From: Aphodoplasma sp045541115
Lineage (GTDB): Bacteria; Bacillota; Clostridia; UBA1381; UMGS1253
Assembly (NCBI GenBank): GCA_045541115.1
Contig: JAZQIM010000012.1
Span: 62,001 to 126,000 of the forward strand
Direction of reading: 5' to 3'
Length of the DNA: 64,000 bases
Below, in pieces: positions 40,134 through 50,167 of this stretch; position 1 is the stretch's first letter; each line of letters opens with the position of its first letter. The notes beneath the pieces were generated by a model that saw only the letters and a program-made list of their open reading frames with translations, was not told where the DNA came from and ran no database searches. The translations under genes and the position numbers were made by a program.

Positions 40134-42245
40134 ATGCCACTAAACACAACTACAACAGAGCTATTATCACCGGCAGGAAGCTTTGAAGCACTTATTGCAG
40201 CAGTACAAAATGGTGCTGATGCAGTATATCTTGGCGGTACGGCTTTTTCGGCGCGTGCAGGTGCAGGAAATTTTGACAACGATGCGCTTGAACGGGCGGT
40301 AAAATATGCCCACGTAAGAGGCGTAAAGGTGTTTGTAACACTAAATACGCTCATAAAGCAGTCGGAGCTTTCGCGCGCACTTGAATTTGCACAATTTGTA
40401 TATGAAAAAGGTGTCGACGCTGTCATAATTCAGGATTTGGGACTTGCATCGTTAATAAAAAAGGCAATACCTAACCTTGCGCTTCATGCATCTACGCAAA
40501 TGACTATTCATAATGTTGCGGGCGCAAAGATGCTGGAAAAATTGGGTTTTAAGAGAGTGGTGCTTGCACGCGAGCTTACACATGAGCAGATAAAACAAAT
40601 TAAAGAGCAAACAAAATTAGAGCTTGAGATTTTTGTTCACGGCGCAATATGCCAGAGTTATTCGGGACAATGCCTGTTAAGCTCAATTCTTGGTGGCAGA
40701 AGCGGAAACCGTGGCAGATGTGCGCAGCCATGCCGACTCCCTTACGAACTAAAAAAAGAGAATAAATCACTCAAAAAAGGATATCTTTTAAGTCCGAAGG
40801 ATATGTGCCTTCTTTCGCACATATCACAGATTAAAAAGATGGGCATTGACTCGCTCAAAATTGAAGGACGATTAAAGAGGGCTGAGTACGTTGCGACGGT
40901 TACGCGTATTTATCGAAAATATTTAGATGAGCCCAAGCAAGCTGATAATAATGATATCCAAACTCTTTTAAATGCATTTAACAGAAGCGGTTTTACAGAT
41001 GGATATTATACCAAGCGCACAGGCGCAGATATGATGAGTTTTAAGTCAGGCTCAAACATATCAGATGAAAAGTTCGATAAGGATATAAAAAATACCTTTG
41101 CCGAAAATGCAAATTTCAGGCGTGTGAAGGTGGAGGGCATCGCTAGCCTCAAGACAGGAAGGCGAGCAGAGTTTACGTTAAAAGATGCAGATGGTAATGT
41201 TGTGACATCTTACGGAGAAGAAGTTAAAGAGGCGTCAAATACGCCGCTTTCATACGAAAGAGTATATGCACAGCTATCGAAATTTGGCTCGGTGCCGTTT
41301 GAACTTACAGATCTTAAGCTTGAAATGGATGATAACGTAACGCTTGCAGTAAGCGAGATTAACGCGCTTCGAAGAAGTGCATGCGATATGCTTATAAAAA
41401 CAAGAGAAAATACAAAAAGAGAAGAAACCGGCGCAAGCTCGATAGGATATATAATAGGCAAAAACAATGGCCAAAATGAGCTTGTGGTAGAAGCGAGAAC
41501 GTATGAGCAGGCGATGGCAGTTTTAGCATATGAGCCTGATATGCTGTGTGCACCGCAAAGCGTTATAAAGAAAATAGGTGCATATAACGGCAAGACACAG
41601 CTCGTTGTAAAGACAGATGCAATTATAAACAATGAAAATGAAGGCATCTACGAAAATATCAGCACCGATGCCATTTCATGCTCATCGATTGCGCAGTTGT
41701 ATGCTTTAAAAGAAAAGCACAAACTATACGGCGATTATCGTTTAAATGTTTATAATGAGGCATCGATAGGTTTTTATCTTGAAAACGGATTTGACAGAGT
41801 AACGCTCTCGCCGGAATTGTCGCTAAAAGATATTTCGCTTCTTTCACAGTCGGCAAGGAGTGTGTGCGATGTGCTTGTTTATGGCCATCTGCCGCTTATG
41901 ACAATGAAAAACTGTGTTATAAAGGCGAGCGGCGGAAAATGTGACAAAGGAGCAGACGGATATTATCTGACTGACAGAAAAAACGAGCGTTTTCACGTTT
42001 TGTGTCAGAGTCAGTCATGTACGAATCTTCTTCTTAATTCTAAACCGATATATATGGCGGACAAGCTTTATGACCTTTTAAAAATTGGCATAAAGCGCTT
42101 TGTGATTATGTTTACGATTGAAGATGCACAGACGTGTGGCAAAATATGTGAGCAGTATCTAAGAGCAATGCACGGTGAGAAAGTAAAAAACATAATCGGT
42201 GAAAACAATTTTACGCGTGCACATTTTTATCGCGGTGTGATTTAG
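40134..42245 (+). CDS. U32 family peptidase-like protein (RlhA/TrhP type)
   Basis: 703 aa from ATG 40134 after GAGGGG; an in-frame TTG lies 18 nt earlier. ELLSPAGSFEALIAAVQNGADAVYLGG is the TIM-barrel opening. LEIFVHGAICQSYSGQCLLSS contains the U32 signature, and GNRGRCAQPCRLPY and YLLSPKDMCLLSHI follow. A C-terminal half (about 300 residues) includes a DUF3656-like region. Well-studied members hydroxylate tRNA or 23S rRNA rather than cleave protein. Four conserved cysteines could hold an Fe-S cluster. Confidence 0.92.
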   Translation: MPLNTTTTELLSPAGSFEALIAAVQNGADAVYLGGTAFSARAGAGNFDNDALERAVKYAHVRGVKVFVTLNTLIKQSELSRALEFAQFVYEKGVDAVIIQDLGLASLIKKAIPNLALHASTQMTIHNVAGAKMLEKLGFKRVVLARELTHEQIKQIKEQTKLELEIFVHGAICQSYSGQCLLSSILGGRSGNRGRCAQPCRLPYELKKENKSLKKGYLLSPKDMCLLSHISQIKKMGIDSLKIEGRLKRAEYVATVTRIYRKYLDEPKQADNNDIQTLLNAFNRSGFTDGYYTKRTGADMMSFKSGSNISDEKFDKDIKNTFAENANFRRVKVEGIASLKTGRRAEFTLKDADGNVVTSYGEEVKEASNTPLSYERVYAQLSKFGSVPFELTDLKLEMDDNVTLAVSEINALRRSACDMLIKTRENTKREETGASSIGYIIGKNNGQNELVVEARTYEQAMAVLAYEPDMLCAPQSVIKKIGAYNGKTQLVVKTDAIINNENEGIYENISTDAISCSSIAQLYALKEKHKLYGDYRLNVYNEASIGFYLENGFDRVTLSPELSLKDISLLSQSARSVCDVLVYGHLPLMTMKNCVIKASGGKCDKGADGYYLTDRKNERFHVLCQSQSCTNLLLNSKPIYMADKLYDLLKIGIKRFVIMFTIEDAQTCGKICEQYLRAMHGEKVKNIIGENNFTRAHFYRGVI

Positions 42246-42263
42246 GACATGGAGAGATTATAA

Positions 42264-42638
42264 ATGAGTAAATGGGATAAAATACTTGTAGTGTGTATTT
42301 TTTTAGCATGTATAATATCACTCATTTTTGTAAATGCATTTGCATATACACATGAAGCAAGCACAGTAGTTATAGAGCTTGATGGAAAAGAATATGCAAG
42401 GTATAATCTTCATGAAATAAATGAGCCGACATTTCTTGAGATAGATAGTGAATATGGCTATAATAAAATAGAAATATTTTCGGGTGGAGCGCGCGTTGTC
42501 GATGCAAACTGTGAAGATAGGCTTGATGTAAAAGCGGGAGATATTACACATGCAAACGAGTATATTATCTGCCTTCCGCACAGACTTTTGGTAAGACTTG
42601 AGGGAGGAGATGGATATTTAGATGCAGTTTCGTACTAA
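42264..42638 (+). CDS. NusG domain II-containing protein
   Basis: 124 aa, ATG start after GGAGA. One N-terminal transmembrane segment (residues 7-28) is followed by a NusG domain II fold: VVIELDGKEYARYNLHE, FLEIDSEYGYNKIEIFSGGARVVDANCEDRL, and IICLPHRLLVRLEGG. Such small anchored proteins stand next to Gx transporter genes in many Firmicutes, as here, where the genes overlap by 17 nt. The function is unknown. Confidence 0.85.
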   Translation: MSKWDKILVVCIFLACIISLIFVNAFAYTHEASTVVIELDGKEYARYNLHEINEPTFLEIDSEYGYNKIEIFSGGARVVDANCEDRLDVKAGDITHANEYIICLPHRLLVRLEGGDGYLDAVSY

Positions 42639-43134
42639 AAAAATTGTGCTTTGTGCAGTACTTGTTGCACTTGGAATCGGACTTCAGATTGTCGAAAGCA
42701 TGCTTTTTATACCGATAAATCTTCCCGGCGGAAAGCTTGGTCTTGCAAATATTGTTACTGTGATTTTATTATATACACTTGAAGAAAAAAGCGCAATTTG
42801 CTGTGCGGTTTTACGCGCATTTATCGGCAGCGTCTTATATTCAGGTGTTACGAGTGCGATTTACAGTGTTGCGGGAGCAATTGTGGCGGCAGTAATGATG
42901 ATATTGGCAAAGCGCATTGCAAAAGGTCATTTTACGCATATCGGAATAAGTGTTATTGGTGCATTTTTTCATAATGCCGCGCAGGTATGTGTTGCAGCGA
43001 TACTTTTATCAAATGTATGGATTTTTACATATTTACCCATACTTGGTATAGCGTCATCAATAACCGGAGTTTTTACGGGCTATGCAGCAAAATATGCATG
43101 TAGGTATCTTGAAAAAACGTTTCCTGCACACTAA
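42622..43134 (+). CDS. Gx transporter family protein (heptaprenyl diphosphate synthase component I-like)
   Basis: 170 aa, ATG within the end of the preceding gene, after GGGAGGAG. Five or six transmembrane segments. IVLCAVLVALGIGLQIVES, LPGGKLGLANIVTVILLY, AVLRAFIGSVLYSGVTS and ISVIGAFFHNAAQVCVA form the Gx/HepS-I pattern related to ECF-type substrate-binding proteins. The substrate is not known; older annotations as a prenyl synthase component are doubtful. Confidence 0.85.
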   Translation: MQFRTKKIVLCAVLVALGIGLQIVESMLFIPINLPGGKLGLANIVTVILLYTLEEKSAICCAVLRAFIGSVLYSGVTSAIYSVAGAIVAAVMMILAKRIAKGHFTHIGISVIGAFFHNAAQVCVAAILLSNVWIFTYLPILGIASSITGVFTGYAAKYACRYLEKTFPAH

Positions 43135-43167
43135 AAAAGATGCATAAATGTTATGGAGGAAAAGCTG

Positions 43168-43737
43168 ATGAAGAAGATTATTCTTGCCTCGGCATCGCCG
43201 AGAAGGCGCGAGTTGCTTATGAAGGCAGGATTTGAATTTGATATAAAGGTAAGCGATTGCGATGAAAATATAGACGTAAAAGATGCGCCGTTATTAGTAA
43301 GTGAGCTTGCACTCTTGAAGGCAAGCGCCGTGGCTGCATCAACAGATGAAGATGCGCTTATTATAGGAGCTGACACAGTTGTGGCAATTGATGGAGAGAT
43401 ACTTGGAAAGCCTGATGACTGGCGCGATGCAAAAAGAATGCTTATGCGTTTATCAGGAAGGGCCCATCAGGTATATACGGGAGTATGTATTATCGATTCA
43501 AAAACACATAAAGCCGTTTGCAAAAGTGAGCGCAGCGATGTAATATTTAAACGTCTTACAAAACATCAGATTCGCAGATATATTGCTACGCGTGAGCCAA
43601 TGGACAAAGCCGGCTCGTATGCAATTCAGGGCAGAGCAAGCGCATTTGTGCGAGGATGCATAGGAAGTTATGACAACGTAGTAGGACTTCCGGTTAAACT
43701 AGTTAAAGAAATAATCAAAACGGAATTTTCCGTTTGA
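43168..43737 (+). CDS. maf: Maf family nucleoside triphosphate pyrophosphatase
   Basis: 189 aa from ATG 43168 (MKKIILASASPRRREL), preceded by GGAGG; an ATG 15 nt upstream overlaps the ribosome site. Hydrolyses dTTP/UTP or modified nucleotides. LIIGADTVVAIDGEILGKP and KAGSYAIQGRASAFVRGCIGSYDNVVGLP are family blocks. Immediately upstream of mreB, the standard order in Firmicutes. Confidence 0.94.
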   Translation: MKKIILASASPRRRELLMKAGFEFDIKVSDCDENIDVKDAPLLVSELALLKASAVAASTDEDALIIGADTVVAIDGEILGKPDDWRDAKRMLMRLSGRAHQVYTGVCIIDSKTHKAVCKSERSDVIFKRLTKHQIRRYIATREPMDKAGSYAIQGRASAFVRGCIGSYDNVVGLPVKLVKEIIKTEFSV

Positions 43738-43775
43738 TAATAATACAGACAAAAAGACGAAGGAGATAATTTATA

Positions 43776-44789
43776 ATGGCATTTTTAGCAAAAGACATCG
43801 GAATTGACCTTGGTACAGCAAATACACTTGTACATGTTAAAGGCAAGGGAATTGTAGTTCGTGAGCCATCGGTTGTGGCGATTGATAAAACATCGAACAA
43901 AATTTTAGCAGTTGGAAACAAAGCGAAGGATATGATTGGAAGAACGCCGGGAAATATCGTGGCAATCCGCCCAATGAAAGATGGTGTAATTGCAAATTTT
44001 GATACAACACAGGCTATGATTAAAAACTTTATAAAACTATCAAGCACAGCGGGCTCAATTTTAAAGCCACGCGTAGTTGTCTGTGTGCCTTCAGGAATAA
44101 CAGATGTAGAAAAAAGAGCGGTCGAAGAGGCTGCGCTTGCTGCAGGTGCACGCGAGGCATACCTTATGGAAGAGCCAATGGCGGCTGCCATCGGTGCAGG
44201 ACTTCCTGTTGAAGAGCCAATGGGAAGTATGGTAGTTGATATTGGCGGCGGTACGAGCGAGGTTGCCGTAATATCGCTTGGCGGCATAGTGACGAGCCGT
44301 TCTGTGCGTGTTGCGGGCGATGCGCTTGACAATGCAATTGTGGCATATATAAAAAGAGAATATAATCTTATGATAGGTGACCGCACAGGTGAGCAGATTA
44401 AGCTTGGCATCGGTTCGGCATATCCTGATGAATCAGAAAACCGAATGAGCATACGCGGACGCGACCTTGTGACGGGACTTCCAAAAAACATTCTCATTAC
44501 ACAAGAAGAAATCAGAGGCGCGCTTGCAGAGCCAATTGCATCGATAGTCGAAGCAATAAAATCAACACTTGAAAAAACGCCGCCCGAACTTTCGAGCGAC
44601 ATTATGGATAGAGGTGTAACGCTTACTGGTGGCGGAGCGCTTATACGCGGACTCGATAAGCTTATCGAGCGTGAAACAGGCATACCTGTGTATATTGCTG
44701 AAAATCCGCTTGACTGCGTAGCGCTTGGCACGGGCAAGGTTTTAGAAGAAATTGATACGCTTAAAAAGGTGCTTGTAAGCTCAATTTGA
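43776..44789 (+). CDS. mreB: Rod shape-determining protein MreB
   Basis: 337 aa, ATG after AAGGAGA. Bacterial actin that guides lateral wall synthesis. IGIDLGTANTLVHVKGKGIV is phosphate loop 1, VVDIGGGTSEVAVISLGG is phosphate loop 2, and LTGGGALIRGLDKLIERETG is the adenosine motif. Followed by mreC and mreD. Indicates a rod-shaped cell, as expected of a spore-forming clostridium. Confidence 0.98.
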   Translation: MAFLAKDIGIDLGTANTLVHVKGKGIVVREPSVVAIDKTSNKILAVGNKAKDMIGRTPGNIVAIRPMKDGVIANFDTTQAMIKNFIKLSSTAGSILKPRVVVCVPSGITDVEKRAVEEAALAAGAREAYLMEEPMAAAIGAGLPVEEPMGSMVVDIGGGTSEVAVISLGGIVTSRSVRVAGDALDNAIVAYIKREYNLMIGDRTGEQIKLGIGSAYPDESENRMSIRGRDLVTGLPKNILITQEEIRGALAEPIASIVEAIKSTLEKTPPELSSDIMDRGVTLTGGGALIRGLDKLIERETGIPVYIAENPLDCVALGTGKVLEEIDTLKKVLVSSI

Positions 44790-44831
44790 TAAAGAGTATA
44801 TTTGCATAAAAGGGGGGTGCAGGTGTAGAAA

Positions 44832-45686
44832 ATGGAATTTTTTGAGAAACATAAAAAGCTGTCTGTAATTATTTGCACGGCTATGGTGGTAATTATTCTA
44901 ATGGTTATTTCTGCATTTACAAAAGATAAATCGTTTATTGCAAAGAATGTATTTAACACACTTGTGCTGCCTGTTCAAAAAGGCGTAAGCGTAGTTGTAG
45001 ACGGAGTTGGCGGATTTTTTGAATTTTTGTTTGAGATGGGAGATTATAAAGAAGAAAATACCCGTCTTGCCAAAGAAAATGCGGCGCTTGCAAAAAAATA
45101 CCGCGATGTGCAGGCTTATAAGGAAGAAAATGAGCGTTTATTAGGACTTCTTGAAATAAAACAAAATGATTTTGCGGCAGTAAACACAACGGGTGCTAGA
45201 GTTGTTGGCTGGAGCAGTGATAATTGGTATAACTATTACACAATTGACAAAGGAAGTATTGACGGAATAAAGAAGAAAAGCATGGTTGTGACAAACGAAG
45301 GACTCGTCGGTCAGGTAAGCGAGGTAGGGCTTAACTGGTCAAGAGTAATTACGCTTGTGGATGCGTCGTCATCGGTTGGCGCGCGCATTGTGCGTACGGG
45401 CGATGTAGCGCTTGTTGTCGGTGATAACTCGTACGAAAAATACGGAATGTGCAAGATGACATTCATAAACAAAGAAGCACAGGTTGTAGTTGGTGATATA
45501 GTTGAAACATCCGGTCTTGGCGGGGTGTATGCGCCGGGAATTGCGATAGGGCGTGTAAAGGAAATTATTGACGATTCGACAGGCGTCAGCAGATATGCAC
45601 TTATCGAGCCACTTGTAGATTTTAAAAATACACATCATGTTCTTGTGGTGCTTGACGAGATAAGTCAGACATACGAAGAAGAGTAA
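44832..45686 (+). CDS. mreC: Rod shape-determining protein MreC
   Basis: 284 aa, ATG start 42 nt after mreB, following GGGGGGTG at a rather long distance. One transmembrane segment (residues 11-28), then a coiled coil (EENTRLAKENAALAKKYRDV), then the beta-rich core with GARVVGWSSDNWYNYYTIDKGS and NEGLVGQVSEVG. Couples MreB to periplasmic wall enzymes. Confidence 0.96.
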   Translation: MEFFEKHKKLSVIICTAMVVIILMVISAFTKDKSFIAKNVFNTLVLPVQKGVSVVVDGVGGFFEFLFEMGDYKEENTRLAKENAALAKKYRDVQAYKEENERLLGLLEIKQNDFAAVNTTGARVVGWSSDNWYNYYTIDKGSIDGIKKKSMVVTNEGLVGQVSEVGLNWSRVITLVDASSSVGARIVRTGDVALVVGDNSYEKYGMCKMTFINKEAQVVVGDIVETSGLGGVYAPGIAIGRVKEIIDDSTGVSRYALIEPLVDFKNTHHVLVVLDEISQTYEEE

Positions 45687-45711
45687 TTTATATAAAGGAA
45701 GAAGCGAAAAA

Positions 45712-46200
45712 ATGAAGTATTTACGGCTCGCTCTAATTACATTAACCGCATATATTTTGCAAAATACGGCGCTAAAATATATAAGTGTGTTTGGGATTGT
45801 GCCAAACATCATGGTTGTTTTTGTTATTTGCTATTCGCTAAACAACAAGAATTTTATAAGTGCGGTCATTTACGGATTATTGTGCGGATTTGCGCTTGAC
45901 TGTGCATCGCAAACACTGTTTGGACTTCATGCACTTTTATCTATAGGCTGTGCATCGCTATGTACAGAAATGAGTGAGAGATTTTTTAAAGGAAAATATA
46001 TTGTAAAAATAATGTTTGCGTTTGTATTAAGCTTTGTATATGAGGCGCTTTATTACGGTTTGTCATATGCGCTCTACAATGAAACGCCATATTTAAAGAT
46101 GCTTTTATTGACGGCGCTTCCGACAGCGGTATATAACACGGTTTTGGCGATGCCGCTTTTATTGTACATACGAAGAAACAATACAGACGAAGAAGAGTAA
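45712..46200 (+). CDS. mreD: Rod shape-determining protein MreD
   Basis: 162 aa, ATG start after AAGGAAGAAG. Polytopic membrane protein with about five or six segments; IVPNIMVVFVICYSL and FALDCASQTLFGLHALL fit the family. Poorly conserved in general, but its place between mreC and PBP2 settles the call. Confidence 0.93.
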   Translation: MKYLRLALITLTAYILQNTALKYISVFGIVPNIMVVFVICYSLNNKNFISAVIYGLLCGFALDCASQTLFGLHALLSIGCASLCTEMSERFFKGKYIVKIMFAFVLSFVYEALYYGLSYALYNETPYLKMLLLTALPTAVYNTVLAMPLLLYIRRNNTDEEE

Positions 46201-46233
46201 TATCCTTATCTTATAAGGAAAGGTGGTGGGGAC

Positions 46234-48324
46234 TTGTATAGCTATGGAAATAAAACTCCCGATTCAAAAAGACTTAAAGTTTACACAGCTTTTATTATTA
46301 TAATCGCGTGTATTATAGGACTGCGCCTTTTTTGGATGCAGATTATAAAGGGTGATACATACGCTATGCAGGCTGAACAGAAGCAGATGCGTTCTGTAGT
46401 CCAAAAGGCACCACGCGGCGAGATTGTTGACCGCTTTGGAAAACCACTTGTTACGAATAAGATGGGATATTCTATACAAATTCAAAAGACAAGCCTTAAA
46501 AACGACGAATTTAACGCTATGTTGTTAAAGATATATAATATTTTAGATGAACATGGCGAGCAGGTGCTACACACTTTTCCAATAGGCGACTTTCCGCTGC
46601 GATTCACATTTATCGATGAGTATGAAGAAGCAGAGGCGATAAAGAAAGAAAGCGCATGGAAGAAAGCAAATGATTACAGCGAAGATATGAGCGCTGAGCA
46701 GGTATTTGCAAAGCTAAGATCAAGGTATAGAGTTGACGATTCTTACAGCGTTGAAGATGCGCTGAAAATTGTATCTGTCAGATACGAAATGGAGATGCGT
46801 TATTTTGGTGTAAGTACGCCATTTACGATAGCATCAGATGTTGATATGGAGCTTGTGACAAAATTTAAAGAGGAGCAGACGGAGTATCCGTGTATAAATA
46901 TTACGACGGAGTATTTGCGCGAATATACACAGGGAAACCTTGCCGCGCATATTCTTGGCAGATGCGGAAAGATATCTGCAGAAGAATACGATAAGCTAAA
47001 AAGCAAAGGATATAAAATAAATGATGAGCTTGGGAAACAGGGTATAGAGAAGGAATTTGAAGAATATTTAAAGGGCGTTGATGGATACACAAGCCTTGTT
47101 CAGACGCCAAACGGATTTGAAGTAAATCCCGACATGGGAAAAGAAGCAGTTCCGGGCAATTATGTTGTGCTTACAATTGATTCAGATTTACAAAAGACGC
47201 TTGAAAGGGCGCTTGGAAAAACGATTGCCGAAATCAGAAGCAGAGGAGGCGATCCATCTGCAAAATCAGGTGGCGATGCATACTGTGGAGCGGCTGTTGT
47301 AATGAATCCGCAAAATGGTGAGATACTTGCCCTTGCCTCGTGGCCTACATTTGACCCGGCTACATTTAATGAGGACTATAAGGACTTGCTAAATGATAAA
47401 AATAAGCCAATGTGGAACAGAGCGATAAGTGGAACATATCCGCCGGGTTCAACATACAAAATGCTTACATCGATTGCTGCACTCGAAACTGGATTTATAA
47501 CGCCGCAAACTACAATTGTCGATGAAGGTATATATAGGGTTTATCAGGATTATCAGCCAAAATGCTGGATATATACAAGAAGTGGCCAGACACACGGCGA
47601 ACAAAATGTTTCGCAGGCACTTACAAATTCGTGTAACTATTTTTATTATGAAGTTGCAAGGCAGATGGGCATAGAAAAGATAGATGAATATGCAAAGATG
47701 TTTGGCTTTGGAGAAAAAACAGGCATTGAGCTTGCCAGTGAAGAAGAAAAAGGACGTCTTGCAGGTCCTGAAGACAGAGAAAAATACGGAGGCTCTCCAT
47801 GGAGAGCCGGAGATACTCTTCAGGCAGCGATCGGTCAGTCGGATAATCTCTTTACTCCGCTACAGCTTGCAAATTATTTATCTACACTAATTAACGGTGG
47901 TAAGCGTTATACGCCGCATCTGGTAAAAACCATACGCTCGCCGCTCGATGGCAGTATTCTTTATGAAACGCAGCCGACGGTTGTTGGCGAAGTCAGTATG
48001 AAAAGTGAAAATGTTCGGGCGGTGCTTGAGGGAATGCTCGGCGTTACGGAAAATGGTACAGCAAGTTCTGCATTTAAAGAATATCCGATAAAGGTTGGCG
48101 GAAAGACGGGTTCTGCACAGGTTGCTGTCGGTTCGGATAATGGTGTATTTGTAGGATATGCGCCATATGACAATCCACAGCTTGCAGTGGCGGTTGTTGT
48201 TGAGCACGGTAATAGTGGCGGCGATGTTGTGCCGATAGTAAAGGCAGTATTTGATAAATATTTTAACAGTGAAGCAGAAATAAAAAGCGATATAAATAAT
48301 AAAACCGGGTATTTATTGCCTTAA
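46234..48324 (+). CDS. mrdA: Penicillin-binding protein 2 (transpeptidase)
   Basis: 696 aa, TTG start after AAAGGTGGTGGGG. One transmembrane segment (residues 17-37). APRGEIVDRFGKPL is the dimerisation-domain opening. In the transpeptidase domain the SxxK motif is STYK (GTYPPGSTYKML), SxN is SCN (TNSCNYFYYEV) and KTG is GGKTGSAQV. Class B PBP that works with the MreBCD elongasome. About 40-50 residues longer than E. coli PBP2. No rodA is present in this operon. Confidence 0.95.
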   Translation: MYSYGNKTPDSKRLKVYTAFIIIIACIIGLRLFWMQIIKGDTYAMQAEQKQMRSVVQKAPRGEIVDRFGKPLVTNKMGYSIQIQKTSLKNDEFNAMLLKIYNILDEHGEQVLHTFPIGDFPLRFTFIDEYEEAEAIKKESAWKKANDYSEDMSAEQVFAKLRSRYRVDDSYSVEDALKIVSVRYEMEMRYFGVSTPFTIASDVDMELVTKFKEEQTEYPCINITTEYLREYTQGNLAAHILGRCGKISAEEYDKLKSKGYKINDELGKQGIEKEFEEYLKGVDGYTSLVQTPNGFEVNPDMGKEAVPGNYVVLTIDSDLQKTLERALGKTIAEIRSRGGDPSAKSGGDAYCGAAVVMNPQNGEILALASWPTFDPATFNEDYKDLLNDKNKPMWNRAISGTYPPGSTYKMLTSIAALETGFITPQTTIVDEGIYRVYQDYQPKCWIYTRSGQTHGEQNVSQALTNSCNYFYYEVARQMGIEKIDEYAKMFGFGEKTGIELASEEEKGRLAGPEDREKYGGSPWRAGDTLQAAIGQSDNLFTPLQLANYLSTLINGGKRYTPHLVKTIRSPLDGSILYETQPTVVGEVSMKSENVRAVLEGMLGVTENGTASSAFKEYPIKVGGKTGSAQVAVGSDNGVFVGYAPYDNPQLAVAVVVEHGNSGGDVVPIVKAVFDKYFNSEAEIKSDINNKTGYLLP

Positions 48325-48347
48325 GTAGATGGAAAGGGGTTTTAGGC

Positions 48348-48965
48348 TTGGAGTTTAACAGCGTAGTAAGGCTAAAGGGAATAAAAGACGGCATAATGGT
48401 AATTGCTTCAAAAGCAGAATTTGATGACATATTATCACAGACACTTGAAAAGCTTGATGAAGTTAATGAATTCTTTTTGGATGGAAGCGGGCGTGTAGTT
48501 TTTTATGATTTACAGACAGAGGATGCAAATAAAATAAAGCTTGAGCAGGAAATAAGAAGGATGCTTGGCGACGATATTAAAATTGAATATACTATGGGCG
48601 ATGAGAAGGAAGAACAGGATAATACGAGTGAAAAGGATAAATTTTATTATGGCACGTTGCGCAGCGGTCAGAGCATAAAATCACCTGGCAATCTTGTTGT
48701 TGTAGGCGATGTAAATCCGGGAGCAGAGCTTGTTGCGGCAGGAAATATTGTTGTTATGGGAATACTTCGCGGCATAGTTCACGCCGGATGTGGTGGCGAC
48801 AGAGAAGCGAGCGTTTCGGCAGCACGCATGGCGCCTACGCAGATACGAATTGCAGACATAATTACAAGACCGCCCGATGGAGAAAAAATGGGCGAGTGGT
48901 TTCCGGAGATTGCATATATAAAAGATGGAAACATTTATATTGACGGTTATTTATCAAAAAAATAA
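48348..48965 (+). CDS. minC: Septum site-determining protein MinC
   Basis: 205 aa, TTG start after AAAGGGG. An N-terminal FtsZ-inhibiting domain (VVRLKGIKDGIMV) is followed by the C-terminal beta-helix: YYGTLRSGQSIKSPGNLVVVGDVNPGAELVAAGNIVVMG, LRGIVHAG and ARMAPTQIRIAD. Begins the minCDE set that places the division septum. Confidence 0.95.
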   Translation: MEFNSVVRLKGIKDGIMVIASKAEFDDILSQTLEKLDEVNEFFLDGSGRVVFYDLQTEDANKIKLEQEIRRMLGDDIKIEYTMGDEKEEQDNTSEKDKFYYGTLRSGQSIKSPGNLVVVGDVNPGAELVAAGNIVVMGILRGIVHAGCGGDREASVSAARMAPTQIRIADIITRPPDGEKMGEWFPEIAYIKDGNIYIDGYLSKK

Positions 48966-49045
48966 AGCAAAAATGTAGACTTAAAAAACGCCATATGTTA
49001 TACTAATAATAGCAATTGATTTTATACACAAAGGAGCATTTTAAT

Positions 49046-49843
49046 ATGGGTGAAGTTATTGTAATTACATCCGGTAAAGGCGGTGTCGGAAAGACAACTA
49101 CGACTGCAAACATTGGTGCAGGACTTGCGCTCAAAGGTAAGAGCGTAGTAATGATTGACGCTGATATCGGACTTAGAAATCTTGATGTTGTAATGGGACT
49201 GGAAAATAGAATAGTATATGATGTTGTAGATATAATAGAGCAGCGTTGCCGCACAAAGCAGGCGCTCATAAAGGATAAAAGATACAGCGGTTTGTTTGTT
49301 ATTCCTGCTGCGCAGACAAGAGATAAAGATGCAGTTACACCACAGCAGATGAAGAAACTTACAGATGAACTTAAAGAAGAATATGATTATATTTTAATAG
49401 ATTGTCCGGCAGGAATAGAACAGGGCTTTAAAAATGCGATCGCAGGCGCAGACAGAGCGATTGTAGTAACAACGCCGGAAGTTTCGGCTGTTCGCGATGC
49501 TGACAGAATTATTGGTCTTTTGGAGGCAAATGATATAAAAGACCCACAACTTCTTATCAACAGAATCAGACCTTCGATGATAAAAAAAGGCGACATGATG
49601 AATGTCGACGATATTATTGATATCCTTGCAATAGGACTTATCGGCATTGTGCCTGATGATGAAGATATTATCATAACAACAAACAAAGGCGAGCCTGCAG
49701 TTGCAACAGAAAAATCAAAGGCAGGACAGGCATACCGAAACATCACGTTGCGTATAATTGGCGAAAAAGTGCCGATTATGGAGTTTGAAGCTCCGGGCTT
49801 TATGGCAAAAGTAAGAAAGTTTTTTGGAGTTAAAGACAACTAA
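49046..49843 (+). CDS. minD: Septum site-determining ATPase MinD
   Basis: 265 aa from ATG 49046 after AAAGGAG. The deviant Walker A is SGKGGVGKTTTTANIG. DADIGLRNLDVVMGLENRIVYDVVD and DYILIDCPAGIEQGF are diagnostic. The C-terminal amphipathic helix (FMAKVRKFFGV) is the membrane-targeting sequence. Recruits MinC and is stimulated by MinE. The frame is open 30 nt upstream, but that part lacks a ribosome site. Confidence 0.97.
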   Translation: MGEVIVITSGKGGVGKTTTTANIGAGLALKGKSVVMIDADIGLRNLDVVMGLENRIVYDVVDIIEQRCRTKQALIKDKRYSGLFVIPAAQTRDKDAVTPQQMKKLTDELKEEYDYILIDCPAGIEQGFKNAIAGADRAIVVTTPEVSAVRDADRIIGLLEANDIKDPQLLINRIRPSMIKKGDMMNVDDIIDILAIGLIGIVPDDEDIIITTNKGEPAVATEKSKAGQAYRNITLRIIGEKVPIMEFEAPGFMAKVRKFFGVKDN

Positions 49844-49864
49844 ACAGATGAGGAGGCATACATG

Positions 49865-50167
49865 ATGGATTTTTTCGGTTTGTTTAAAAACAGAAAAAAA
49901 GGCTCCGGAAGCGCTGCAAAAGAGAGATTACAGTTTGTACTTGTGCATGACAGGGCAGGAGTTTCACCGGAATTTTTAGATAAACTTAAAGGTGAGATAA
50001 TGGAAGTAATTGCAAAATATATAGAGATAGACCAAAATGAGTTTGACATACAGGTTACAAGAACAAAGAGCGAAGATGGTGAAAGAATTGTGCCGGCTCT
50101 TGTAGCAAACATTCCTATCAGCAAGATGAAGGCTATGACAGAAGATGACAAGAAAAATGACGAATAA
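49865..50167 (+). CDS. minE: Cell division topological specificity factor MinE
   Basis: About 100 aa; two adjacent ATG codons (49862 and 49865) follow GAGGAGG. MDFFGLFKNRKK is the membrane-targeting end, AAKERLQFVLVHDRAGVSP is the MinD-stimulating helix, and the DKLKGEIMEVIAKYIEID block is the dimer domain. Presence of MinE beside MinC and MinD means an oscillating Min system rather than the DivIVA/MinJ type. Confidence 0.94.
   Translation: MDFFGLFKNRKKGSGSAAKERLQFVLVHDRAGVSPEFLDKLKGEIMEVIAKYIEIDQNEFDIQVTRTKSEDGERIVPALVANIPISKMKAMTEDDKKNDE

Noticed and set aside
43715..44959. 414-aa minus-strand open frame over mreB
   Set aside because: Antisense shadow; mreB on the plus strand has all actin-fold motifs.
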